Source: Salticus scenicus
Lineage: Eukaryota > Arthropoda > Arachnida > Araneae > Salticidae
Length of the DNA stretch: 64,000 bases
Assembly (NCBI GenBank): GCA_963930645.1
Contig: OZ005662.1
Location: 5,151,436-5,215,435, forward strand
Direction of reading: 5' to 3'
This document shows, one piece after another, positions 35,776-44,847 of the stretch; the stretch's first letter is position 1, and every line of letters starts with the position of its first letter. The notes beneath the pieces were generated by a model, which saw nothing but the letters and a program-made list of their open reading frames with translations, was not told where the DNA came from and did not search any database. The position numbers and the translations under genes were made by a program.

Positions 35776-36737
35776 GCTTCTTTAGACCCATTGTAAATAA
35801 AAAGGAAGGGCCTACCTACCCACTAGAAAAATACATGACAAAAATTTATCGCGAACTCTTGCCCCCCTCCAATTCCAGTTTATACTCTACAGAAGATTTC
35901 ATAAAACAAATTAAGGATTTAACCATAGACCAAAATGATCACCTTGTCAGTTTTGATGTTGTTAACCTATATCCCTCTATAGAAATAAATGAGATATCCG
36001 AAATTATTAATAACGCTATCATAGAAAAATATGAAACCCCCATAGCCAATACACTTATTGCTACTAGTAACTTAATATTAAGAGAAAGCTATTTTCAATT
36101 TAACAACATTACTTATAAACAAAATATGGGCGTCCCTATGGGATCCCCTGTATCAGGCATAATTGCCGAATTTAAACTAAGACTCATGGAAAACCAAATC
36201 GCTGAACTGTTGGGAGACAAATTTAAATTATGGGTCCGTTATGTCGATGATGTTTTCGCGATAATAAAAGTAAATCACAATAGTACTGAAATTTTAAATC
36301 AGCTCAATCAACTCGATAAAAATATCAAATTCACAGCCGAAGATGAAAATAATAACGAAATCAATTTTTTGGATGTCAAAATTACTAAGCACAACAATCA
36401 CTTTAAAACCACCGTTTACCGAAAGCCCACCGCGAGTAACGAGATCATAAACAATAAAAGCAAAACACCATACAGATACAAATTAAACGCAATACGGAGT
36501 TATATCAATCGAGCTATCCTCATATGTTCAGACCAATCAGCATTAAGAAGAGAACTGAATTTCATTAATAAATTAACGGTTGAGGCAGGATACCCTAAAA
36601 AGTTAGTAAATCAGTTGTATAGAAAGCGAATTAAACAGTTAAATAATATTCCGAATGCACAAAAAACCCCTACCCAATACACTTTTTCTATTCCGTACAA
36701 TCAGGGCATTTCAAATAAAAAAAAAAAATACAGCTAG
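35776..36737 (+). pseudogene. Penelope-type reverse transcriptase (N-terminally truncated)
   Basis: The product copies RNA primed at a nick made by the linked endonuclease. Open coding starts at the inverted-repeat junction with FFRPIVNKKEGPTYPLEKYM, so codons before the first ATG (35835) still align to the RT and the real N-terminus is missing. Motifs in order: SFDVVNLYPSI (first catalytic Asp, about 35955-35987), GVPMGSPVSGIIAE (about 36129-36170), WVRYVDDVFAII with the YVDD active site (about 36231-36266), NEINFLDVKITK and TVYRKPTASN. The frame ends shortly after a 12-A run (36717-36728), where a one-base slip separates it from the endonuclease. The family normally has one fused frame. Confidence 0.88.
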
Positions 36738-37257
36738 CAAATTTAACTTAAACATACCAATAAAACCCAACCCTAATATATTTCAACTTATAAGAAGCGA
36801 TAAAGATCCTATCCCCCCCACTGAAACTGCTGGTATTTATAAAATCCCCCTCAAAAATCAGGAAAACAGAGAATACAATTATATAGGTGTCACTAAAAGA
36901 AAAATAAAAACCCGGATTAAAGAACACCAGAACGATATTAAATTTAACCGTAACACTACCACTTTGGCTAAAAATTATCTTGAAAATAATATTAAAATCG
37001 AATTTGAAAATGTAAGAAAACTAGCTAATTACAATAATCCCACCTATGCGTACCTAAGAGAGAGCATCGAGATAGCGCATAACCCTGACGTCATTAACGA
37101 CCACGAATCGGCGGAGGTAAATGAAATCTGGCGGCACCTACTCGTCAATAAAAGAGAAGATCAACTTGACAGTGACTGCCATCCACGGAGTGCAGACGGC
37201 ACTGATGAAGAGGGGGATCCCCTTCGAAAAAAGCTTTTCTGCCATGAAACGAAGTAA
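36727..37257 (+). pseudogene. GIY-YIG endonuclease domain of the PLE
   Basis: This is the C-terminal endonuclease of the Penelope polyprotein, which nicks target DNA to prime reverse transcription. Visible residues: the GIY in AGIYKIPL (about 36832), the YIG in YNYIGVTKRK (about 36880), the catalytic Arg region KTRIKEH and the Glu region YLRESIEIAHNP. The C-terminus DHESAEVNEIWRHLL follows. The frame is offset by one base from the RT frame, and the break falls in the 12-A run at 36717-36728. Translation from an upstream ATG in this frame (36655) would read through non-homologous codons first, so the true protein must come from a fused frame. Confidence 0.85.
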
Positions 37258-37637
37258 TGTAAGGTACCAAATTCTTTTTAATATATTAGTCCAATCTTTA
37301 CGAATTTGGTACCAAATGAAAGGGGAATTTTTTACGAATCTAAGAGTGCAAACGGCTTATCGATATAACAATTAGTTTTTTTTTAATTAACTAAGTATGA
37401 AATTTAGTTGGCAACAGGCAAACAACTGTCTGCGATGAAAAAGGAAATGGCTGTAATCAATTAAGATATCACATGTTTTATAGTGGGGGGAAAAACTGCA
37501 ATTTTCAAACTTTTTCAAATTTTCATTTACCTTACATTTAAATGAATATTCGGCTTAGACAGCATATTATAAAGCTATTGTTCAATTTTCATGAAAATAT
37601 ATGAATAAACAAAAAAAATTACAGATTTATTAGAAAA

Positions 37638-37650
37638 AGATTAAGTTTTC
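37638..37650 (+). repeat. 13-bp direct repeat bounding the tRNA-like array, left
   Basis: AGATTAAGTTTTC here recurs at 46282-46294, just beyond the last array unit. It may be a target duplication created when the array entered, or a homology used in a rearrangement. Confidence 0.5.
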
Positions 37651-37736
37651 ATTTAGAAAGTCTGAATTTATCAACCTTAATTAATTTAGAAAATTTGGAG
37701 TGGAAGGATGATTTTTATACCAACTATGTGAAAAAT

Positions 37737-37806
37737 ACCAGAGCCGGGAATCGAACCCGGGCCTTCCGCTTGACGCGCGGATGCTCTACCACTGAGCTAC
37801 CCTGGG
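37737..37806 (-). tRNA. tRNA-like gene, array unit 1 (anticodon position GTC)
   Basis: On the minus strand: acceptor CCCAGGG, D arm GCTC..GAGC, anticodon stem TCCGC/GCGGA with a 7-base loop GCGTCAA (GTC at 34-36, Asp), and a T arm around GGGTTCGATTCCC. The B box is consensus. Oddities are C instead of U at position 33 and one mispair at the acceptor end. It could be an unusual tRNA-Asp or a tRNA-derived repeat with an intact Pol III promoter. Its repetition favours the latter. Confidence 0.55.
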
Positions 37807-38013
37807 TGATAACCAGCTAGGCACTTCTCACATAATATTCATTGGTAAGGTCACCGAGTCTGCAAACGTAGCTATATCAAGTGACATAATTATTCGTGGC
37901 ACAACTCCAATAGACCACGAAATTTTAATTTAGAAAGTCTGAATTTATCAACCTTAATTAATTTAGAAAATTTGGAGTGGAAGGATGATTTTTATACCAA
38001 CTATGTGAAAAAT

Positions 38014-38083
38014 ACCAGAGCCGGGAATCGAACCCGGGCCTTCCGCTTGACGCGCGGATGCTCTACCACTGAGCTACCCTGGG
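38014..38083 (-). tRNA. tRNA-like gene, array unit 2
   Basis: Same sequence as unit 1 in the tRNA part and same strand, 277 bases away. Cloverleaf stems are intact apart from the same acceptor mispair. Confidence 0.55.
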
Positions 38084-38159
38084 TGATAACCAGCTAGGCA
38101 CTTCTCACATAATATTCATTGGTAAGGTCATTATGTGAGAAGTGCCTAGCTGGTTATCA

Positions 38160-38229
38160 CCCAGGGTAGCTCAGTGGTAGAGCATCCGCGCGTCAAGCGG
38201 AAGGCCCGGGTTCGATTCCTGGCTCTGGT
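38160..38229 (+). tRNA. tRNA-like gene, array unit 3
   Basis: First unit after the orientation flip. A C-to-T change in the 3' strand of the T stem (TTCCTGGC in place of TTCCCGGC) leaves a G-U pair. Confidence 0.5.
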
Positions 38230-38436
38230 ATTTTTCACATAGTTGGTATAAAAATCATCCTTCCACTCCAATTTTTCTAAATTAATTAAGGTTGATAAAT
38301 TCAGACTTTCTAAATTAAAATTTCGTGGTCTATTGGAGTTGTGCCACGAATAATTATGTCACTTGATATAGCTGCGTTTGCAGACTCGGTGACCTTACCA
38401 ATGAATATTATGTGAGAAGTGCCTAGCTGGTTATCA

Positions 38437-38506
38437 CCCAGGGTAGCTCAGTGGTAGAGCATCCGCGCGTCAAGCGGAAGGCCCGGGTTCGATTCTCGGC
38501 TCTGGT
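38437..38506 (+). tRNA. tRNA-like gene, array unit 4
   Basis: As unit 3 but with a different T-stem change (TTCTCGGC). Independent changes in otherwise identical units suggest relaxed constraint on single copies. Confidence 0.5.
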
Positions 38507-38713
38507 ATTTTTCACATAGTTGGTATAAAAATCATCCTTCCACTCCAATTTTTCTAAATTAATTAAGGTTGATAAATTCAGACTTTCTAAATTAAAATTT
38601 CGTGGTCTATTGGAGTTGTGCCACGAATAATTATGTCACTTGATATAGCTGCGTTTGCAGACTCGGTGACCTTACCAATGAATATTATGTGAGAAGTGCC
38701 TAGCTGGTTATCA

Positions 38714-38741
38714 CCCAGGGTAGCTCAGTGGTAGAGCATCC
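38714..38741 (+). pseudogene. tRNA-like gene, array unit 5, 5' half
   Basis: The acceptor 5' strand, D arm and start of the anticodon stem are present, then copia-2 begins. The last five bases (CATCC, 38737-38741) are the target duplication. The 3' half resumes at 46176. Confidence 0.85.
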
Positions 38742-40070
38742 TAATATAGACTAAAGGTCTATCTTTCAATTAATTTTATTAAGCAGTTTCACATACAGTG
38801 GAAACGTTAATCTTTAAGTTTTAAGGGTTTCAATAAAAATAACCCGACCAGTGTTCAACTGTTATAACACATCAAATACACAAGTTTTAACAACAAAACA
38901 AATTTTATTCAATGAAACACAAAAAAATATATATATTAATAAATAAAGTATATTCAACAGATTTTCAAAGTATAACATATTTAAAGTTACCTCATTTCAC
39001 AAGTGATGCACAAAATGTAGCAGACTAAACTTCACTATGACAAAAATCATGATACATCATCATCTTCTAAAGAACACATATATTTCACAGATGAAGGAAA
39101 AAATACGCCGCGATCGCCTCGTTGACCAGCGGGAGACGAAGCATGATTATATCATTTAAAACTGAAGATCACTACCACACTGATTATTTTACTGAAGGTT
39201 GAAGATCACAATTTGCATATCATTAATTCCATAATCTGATAAAAATCACTTATAATTTAATTTAATTCACTATTGGATGCTAGCAACTTTATAACTTGAT
39301 TAAATAGGAAAAAATTTCACAAACGTAACAAGCGCGATTTAAAAAACCGCTAAACAATGTCAACATCGATCAAACTATCAAATTTAACATTCTCATTTCA
39401 AAAACATCGATTATCAATTTTTTATTTTTTAGTTTTCGCGAATAACGGAAAACTTCAAACTTTATCCCTTTTAACAGGGTACAAACTTAACAACAAACTT
39501 AAATATTTAACATTTGTAAAAAAACAATAACAATGGCAGCCATCATTTCTTTAAAAGCGATAGCAAAAAAACATGACTAGCTCAGCTGTACCAATATCAG
39601 TACTTAGCCATCAACAGCTTAGAGCTGCTCAATTATTCACAGACAGTCACTTCATTTTTAATTGAAGACAAGCTGCCCATTACTGACAACTGCCGATAAC
39701 TGCACCCTAACACTCGCATCGCGATCTTTTTATACTGACTGCCAAGTCAAAAATCTACATATAAACAATGCATTACCATTGCCACTCAACAGTCAAAGTC
39801 AAAAATACATTTTATCATAACTATTTTAATAGAAGTGGCAACAGCAAAAATTAAGAAAATTATGCAGAGCAAATTTGGCAACAGCAACAATGTAAACAGA
39901 AAGTCGCTAGTAATGGCGCGATGTAAATAGAAGATGGCTGACCGAGTTTAAATAGAGAAAACTTTTAAATTCAAATTAAAGGTAAGTTAACAACTATATA
40001 TATAAAATATAAGCATTTATATTCATAAAATTAATAATTTTTTATGTGCGAGGACAATTGATAGATATCA
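38742..40070 (-). repeat. copia-2 3' LTR
   Basis: In element orientation it begins TGATATC and ends CTATATTA, so the 3' end is TA rather than the common CA. It pairs with 44848-46175, with differences such as A/G near 39116 and C/T near 39946 and small A/T-run changes. A copy of the TATA-like box lies at 39726-39734. Confidence 0.93.
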
Positions 40071-40085
40071 ATTGCCCCCCACCAC
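40071..40085 (-). promoter_or_regulatory. copia-2 polypurine tract
   Basis: In element orientation, TGGTGGGGGGCAAT lies directly before the 3' LTR, where the plus-strand primer is expected. Confidence 0.75.
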
Positions 40086-40510
40086 AGCATATAAAAAATT
40101 TAACAAAATACCATCATGAGATTCCCCATAGTACATACGAAATGTCACAAGTGATGTAATAAACTAATTACTAGATAACCATTGACAAAAAATTTCAAGT
40201 GATGAAAAACAACTCCCCACTCCGCAGATATACTAAAAAAAAAAGGTGATATGAAAAATATACATTATATACAATATTAATTATATGATGCAATATTCAA
40301 ACATGAAAGAGTAAATATGAGGTATATATACAAGAAATGAAAATATATACAATATATGAAAAATTATGAAAATTGAATATATATATATACAATGAACAAA
40401 TACGCAAGGCGCCTCACGATTTCACACACACATTCACACCATGATAACATAATATAAAAAATTATGAAAAGCATCTGCAAAGCGAAGAAATTTATTCAAA
40501 CACGAAAGAT
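40086..40510. other. copia-2 3' non-coding region
   Basis: AT-rich sequence between the RNase H stop and the polypurine tract, with TATATA runs. No gene is present. Confidence 0.6.
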
Positions 40511-42076
40511 TTATATAAAGATCACTTTTATAAATTTTAACAAATCACTTTTTGTCAACGGCTTCGTAAACTGGTCGGCAAGATTTAATTTAGAGGAAAT
40601 ATATTCAATATGGAATTTGCCCTCATCAAACCAATCCCTTATAAAAAATAGTTTAATATTAACGTGACGTGTATGGAAACTCTCAATCCTGGACTTTGTA
40701 AAACGTATTGCAGCCTGATTATCAGCATATAAGGTAGGTATTTCAAAATTATTTTCTATCAGATTTAAATTAGAACATTCACATAAAATATTATAAAACC
40801 AGTCCTGCTCACGAACACAATCACACATAGAAACAAATTCTGACTCCATCGTTGATATGGTAATCCCTTTCTGTTTATTAGTACGCCAAGAAACAGCAGC
40901 ACTATCCAAAAGAATCAACTGGCCACCCATAGAAACATAGTCATCCCTATTAGCGGCGAAGTCAGCGTCAGAATAAGAAATTAATTTAACCTGTGTGCAT
41001 TTAAGATGGAGCTTATATTGACTGGTGAATTTTATATATCCAAGAAGCTTAAGTAAACCCTGCCAATGTTTTATACCTGGATTTTGTTGGAACTGTGAGA
41101 AAATGTTAGTGGCATATGCGATATCGGGTCTAGTACGGTTTGAAATGAAAGAGATACAACCTAAGAGATTTCTGTAAGGTAAATGAGAAGCTTCATCGAT
41201 GTCTTCTTGAATAACCGGACAATCACTTTTTGAAAATTTGATACCTTTAACAATAGGTAAGGAGGAGATAGGTACACGGTGATTTTGAAACCTCTTACTG
41301 ACTTCGTCAATATATTGATTTTGATGGATCAAAACTCCTGTATCTGTATACTCAAACTCCACACCTAATAACTTGCGTGTGATACCCAAAATTTTCAAAT
41401 CAAACTTTGATTTCAACAAACTTAAAATGTCATTAGCTTGAGATTCAGTCCTGGCAAAAACAACGATGTCGTCAACATAAACCAATAAAACAGAAAAATC
41501 ATAATATGAATAAGCACAGTTACAATTTTCAAATTTATTAAAACCAAGTTCCAACAATACTTTATTTAATTCATAAAACCATAATCTGCCTGACTGGTGT
41601 AATCCGTACAGTGCTCTATCCAGCTTACAGACCCAGTCTTCTTTACCTTTTTCAGTAAAGCCCACCGGTTGCCTCATGTAAATTTCATCCTTTAAGGGAG
41701 CATACAGATAGGCACACTTAACATCGCACTGTACATTAAACCAACCATAACATGAGACTAAAAGAGAGAGAAAAAACCTGACAACAGAAAAATTTATAAC
41801 AGGCGAAAAGGTCTCATCATAGGATTCACCCTGGATCTGGTTGAAACCTTGCGCGACCAACCTGGCCTTGTATCTGACAATGTTGCCAGACTCGTCACGC
41901 TTTACTGTGTAAACCCAGCGGTTTCCCAACGCAGTCTTGTTCTCAGGGAGTCTTACAAGATGCCAGACACCTCTCGTGGCCATACATTCTAACTCTTCCA
42001 ACATAGCCCCATGCCATTCATCAGATTGTGCAGATTTTAAAGCCTGTTTATACGTTCTCGGGACCACCACATCTAG
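40511..42076 (-). CDS. copia-2 reverse transcriptase and RNase H
   Basis: This open frame makes the copying enzymes of the element. It has no plausible own start: the codons follow directly on the TGA at 42077-42079 as LDVVVPRTYKQALKSAQ, and the first ATG is about 20 codons in. Visible RT blocks: NRWVYTVKRDESGNI, RLVAQGFNQ, YDETFSP, DVKCAYLYAPL (catalytic Asp), ALYGLHQSGRLWFYEL and LLVYVDDIVVFART (YVDD active site). RNase H residues: SYSDADFAANR (Asp), TMESEFVSM (Glu) and YADNQAAI (Asp), ending ADQFTKPLTKSDLL. All catalytic residues are present over about 520 codons. Expression would need readthrough of the preceding TGA. Confidence 0.9.
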   Translation of the reverse strand, partial: LDVVVPRTYKQALKSAQSDEWHGAMLEELECMATRGVWHLVRLPENKTALGNRWVYTVKRDESGNIVRYKARLVAQGFNQIQGESYDETFSPVINFSVVRFFLSLLVSCYGWFNVQCDVKCAYLYAPLKDEIYMRQPVGFTEKGKEDWVCKLDRALYGLHQSGRLWFYELNKVLLELGFNKFENCNCAYSYYDFSVLLVYVDDIVVFARTESQANDILSLLKSKFDLKILGITRKLLGVEFEYTDTGVLIHQNQYIDEVSKRFQNHRVPISSLPIVKGIKFSKSDCPVIQEDIDEASHLPYRNLLGCISFISNRTRPDIAYATNIFSQFQQNPGIKHWQGLLKLLGYIKFTSQYKLHLKCTQVKLISYSDADFAANRDDYVSMGGQLILLDSAAVSWRTNKQKGITISTMESEFVSMCDCVREQDWFYNILCECSNLNLIENNFEIPTLYADNQAAIRFTKSRIESFHTRHVNIKLFFIRDWFDEGKFHIEYISSKLNLADQFTKPLTKSDLLKFIKVIFI

Positions 42077-42079
42077 TCA
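42071..42079 (-). promoter_or_regulatory. In-frame TGA-CTA-GAT, candidate readthrough stop (copia-2)
   Basis: On the minus strand, SSTAS-TGA-LDVVVPRT is one continuous frame. The nine bases TGACTAGAT are identical to 18690-18698 in the diverged copia-1, at the homologous site. The only stop between integrase and RT is this one. Confidence 0.65.
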
Positions 42080-43830
42080 ACTAGCCGTGCTGGACGCGGA
42101 AGGTATAACACCAGGATTAACAACACCAGTAAACTTATTAAACTTGGAAAAATCAAAATCAGCAGGGTTAAAAACAATATTATTTAAATTACAAAACTTT
42201 TTGACATCATTAGGTGACCTTTGACAACACCTTTTACCCTCTCCATCAGGATAATAGTAAATATCGACCTTTTCTCCCTGAGGTCGAGGCACAACCTTCC
42301 TGTACCACACGGGATTGGTCATCCAGTTAGGAGAAGCAGTCTGCGGAGTAACTTGAGGAGCAGGAGAAACAGGAGAGACGGCTGGGACGACAACTTCAGT
42401 CTCGCTGGGCAAGACCCCAGAGGTACCAGGCTCCGGACCAGGAAGAAGGTACCGGTCAACGGGCCGTGGTTGTTCCTCCGGGACAAGCACCAACTCAAAA
42501 GAAGAGTCGCCCATCACCGCTCCACTGCGTAGAACATCACCGCTTTCAACAAAAGAAACATTAATGGTTTCCACAACCTTCCTCTCGTCTTCTAACCAGA
42601 CCCTGTAACCACGGGTACGCAAGGCATAGCCCACAAGGACACCACGTTTTGATTTGGAGTCTAACTTGTGCTTACGTCTAACCTTTGGAACACCCACATA
42701 TGTCAACGTACCGAATGGTCTTAAATGTCGAACAGAAGATTTATTTCCTGAATAGAGTTCAAATGGAGTTTTAGAGTTCCCACCGTGACAAATCCGGTTC
42801 CACGTATAATTAAAGTGTAAACAAGCTTCAGGCCAGAAATCATCAGACAAGCCACTGGATTTTAGCATAGCCCGAACACAGTTCATGATTGTTTGGTTGA
42901 ACCGCTCACAAACTCCATTTTCTTCTGGTGTGTAAAAGTTGGTCAGCTCATGATTTATTCCATTTTCTCTACAAAAACCCCTAAAAGAATCATTATCAAA
43001 CTCTTTGCCATTGTCAGTTCTGATCGACTTCAACTTGGTTCCCAAAAACCTTTCGGCCCTCAAAACATGTCTCTTAAAAACATCAAAACACATGGATTTT
43101 TCCTGGATAGGGTAAACGGATGATCTACCAGAGAAATCATCTATTATTGACAGGAAAAAACGTTCACCTTTTTTACCAGGAATTTTAATAGGACCCCAAG
43201 TATCCATAAAAAGTCGATCTAAAGGTTTTTTGGAAGAAGAATGACTTAAGGGTTTAAAAGAAATACGATTTTGCTTACTCACATGACAGGGATCACAAAA
43301 AAAATTATCAACTGATTTTAAATTGGGCAGACCTTTTACAGCAGAATTACGGATAGTATTAAAAATTAAGTCAGGACTTAGATGATCAAAACGAAGGTGC
43401 CAGGTATCAAAGTCTTTTATATTAACAGGTTTTATTACAGGAAAAGCTGAAATTTCAGTATTATCATTTAAATTTTCATTAGAATTCTGCCCCCCATTCA
43501 ATTTAACACTGTGCTTATTTTTAATTACTTTTGGAAATGTATAATAAATCCCGTCATGGAGTTTAGCAGAGAAAAGGAAATCACCATACTTGTCGACCAC
43601 GTTTATTTTGCCGGCCTCACCAATAAATTTAGCACCACCCTGGTCGAATCTAGAACCACTCAAAAGATTTTTCTGCAAGTTCGGCGAATACAAGACGTTC
43701 CAAAGTTTAATAACAGTCCCATTAAAATTCAGTTCTACTTCACCCTTACCAGTAATGGGAAAAGTGACGCCATCAACAGCCACGTGTAGCTCATCACCGG
43801 AAATTTCAGAAAAATTACAAAAAAAAAGAT
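42077..43830 (-). CDS. copia-2 integrase (with protease C-terminal part)
   Basis: This frame continues the polyprotein after a one-base slip in a nine-T run (43819-43827). It starts within the protease C-terminal region (GDELHVAVDGVTF). Then comes the integrase zinc-binding H-X4-H / C-X2-C (HLRFDH and CDPC), with catalytic Asp in FMDTWGP, Asp in IRTDNGKEFDN and Glu in PEENGVCERFNQ. The C-terminal block SKRGVLVGYALRTRGYRVWL precedes a Pro-rich linker and NKFTGVVNPG near the end. It terminates at the TGA 42077-42079. The integrase would insert the cDNA and generate the 5-bp duplication seen here. The first ATG of this frame (43891) is out of homology, so the true start is upstream in Gag. Confidence 0.88.
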
Positions 43831-44747
43831 TTATCTTTACAGAAGTGATGAGAGGCCGCCGTATCATAAGCCCAGCTGCCCTCTCTATCAAAACTACTTA
43901 AATTTGCTTCAGCAATGAAATTTTGAGCTTTAGGAGTTTTATCACGTTTTGACTGTTGATTAGAGCCACCCCTCTTAGAAAAATTACTTCTGAGTGGTTT
44001 TTCCTTTTCTTTTGCAGCTAGATCATTATTTAACTTAACTTTACAATCTTTAATAACATGGCCTTTTTTTCCGCACCTCCAACAAGTAAAAACAGGCCTG
44101 CGTTTAAATTTTACATTTTGGGCCTCAATAGAACATTCCGTTCTACTTTTATCAAAATTTCTAAGTTGAAGGCGCGTTTCCTCGGCACATAACTCAACAA
44201 TAATGTTTTTAAAGTTAAAGTCCTTATCAGGCCAACGAAGAATTTGTTGAACAACCTGATCAAATTTATCAGGTAGGTATCTCAAAACCTGAAAACATAA
44301 GTATTCGTCAGCAATAGGTTTATTAATGGATTTTAACTGATCAGCAATTTTAGATATTCTAGCTGCAAAAACACCAATAGATTTGCCAGGTTCTAAAAAA
44401 CATGTCATAACTTCAGAAAACAATTTCATATGATGACTTCTACTATCTGGCTGGAAGTTAATTTTTAAAATTTTCTACGCTTCTGAGGGGTCAGTACATT
44501 CACTTATTAAACTTTTAAACTCACTATCAATATTCAAATATAAAATTGACATGGCAGCATTCTGCCTTCTTTTAAAGTCTTGTACTGCCTCCTCAGACAC
44601 GGTTTCACTAACTTTGGGCTTAGTTTCGTCACCAGTGACGATTTCATAAGCATTTTTCTCCATAAGTAAAAATTTAATATCACACTTCCAACCAGAGTAG
44701 TTAGTGGCATTTAACTTAGTGATTTGAGGTACAATATTATAAGCCAT
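43815..44747 (-). pseudogene. copia-2 Gag and start of protease, one nonsense codon
   Basis: Gag starts MAYNIVPQITKLNATNYSGW (44747). A TAG at 44475-44477 replaces the Trp that precedes KKLKKYF in copia-1. The frame then continues in phase. Further on are the RYLPDKFDQVV block, a zinc knuckle C-X2-C-X4-H-X4-C (CWRCGKKGHVIKDC, about 44051-44092) and the protease motif WAYDTAASHHFC (about 43850-43885). It stops at 43815 because a run of nine T shifts the frame; eight T would join it to the integrase frame. Both lesions are single-base, so recent decay or an assembly error at the T run is possible. Confidence 0.85.
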
Positions 44748-44833
44748 TTTTAAATAGTTAATTAATTATCAATTATACAAAAAAACAAGAAAAGAACAAC
44801 TGGTCAAGTTTAAAAAAACCCTAAAAAAAAACC

Positions 44834-44844
44834 GGCCCATAACC
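44834..44844 (-). promoter_or_regulatory. copia-2 primer-binding site (initiator tRNA-Met, internal)
   Basis: In element orientation GGTTATGGGCC follows the 5' LTR after three T. It is complementary to the anticodon stem-loop region of eukaryotic initiator tRNA-Met. Drosophila copia uses the same internal site with a half-tRNA primer. Confidence 0.8.
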
Positions 44845-44847
44845 AAA

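Larger units (their letters stand above)
35240..37282 (+). mobile_element. Penelope-like retroelement (PLE), 5'-truncated with inverted end
   Basis: It encodes a Penelope-type reverse transcriptase followed by a GIY-YIG endonuclease, the combination that defines endonuclease-bearing PLEs. A 14-bp direct repeat ATATTAGTCCAATC at 35226-35239 and 37283-37296 looks like the target duplication. The first 0.5 kb (35272-35775) is an exact-length inverted copy of the last 0.5 kb (36784-37287). Mixed-orientation partial copies joined at the 5' side are common in this group. Confidence 0.9.

Noticed and set aside
37737..38506. The regularly spaced 277-bp units as a CRISPR array
   Set aside because: The units are long, tRNA-bearing and partly inverted, with conserved rather than variable spacers, in eukaryotic DNA.
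42071..42079. The shared TGA read as selenocysteine
   Set aside because: There is no reason for Sec in this linker and no SECIS-like structure was sought or seen. Leaky-stop readthrough is simpler.
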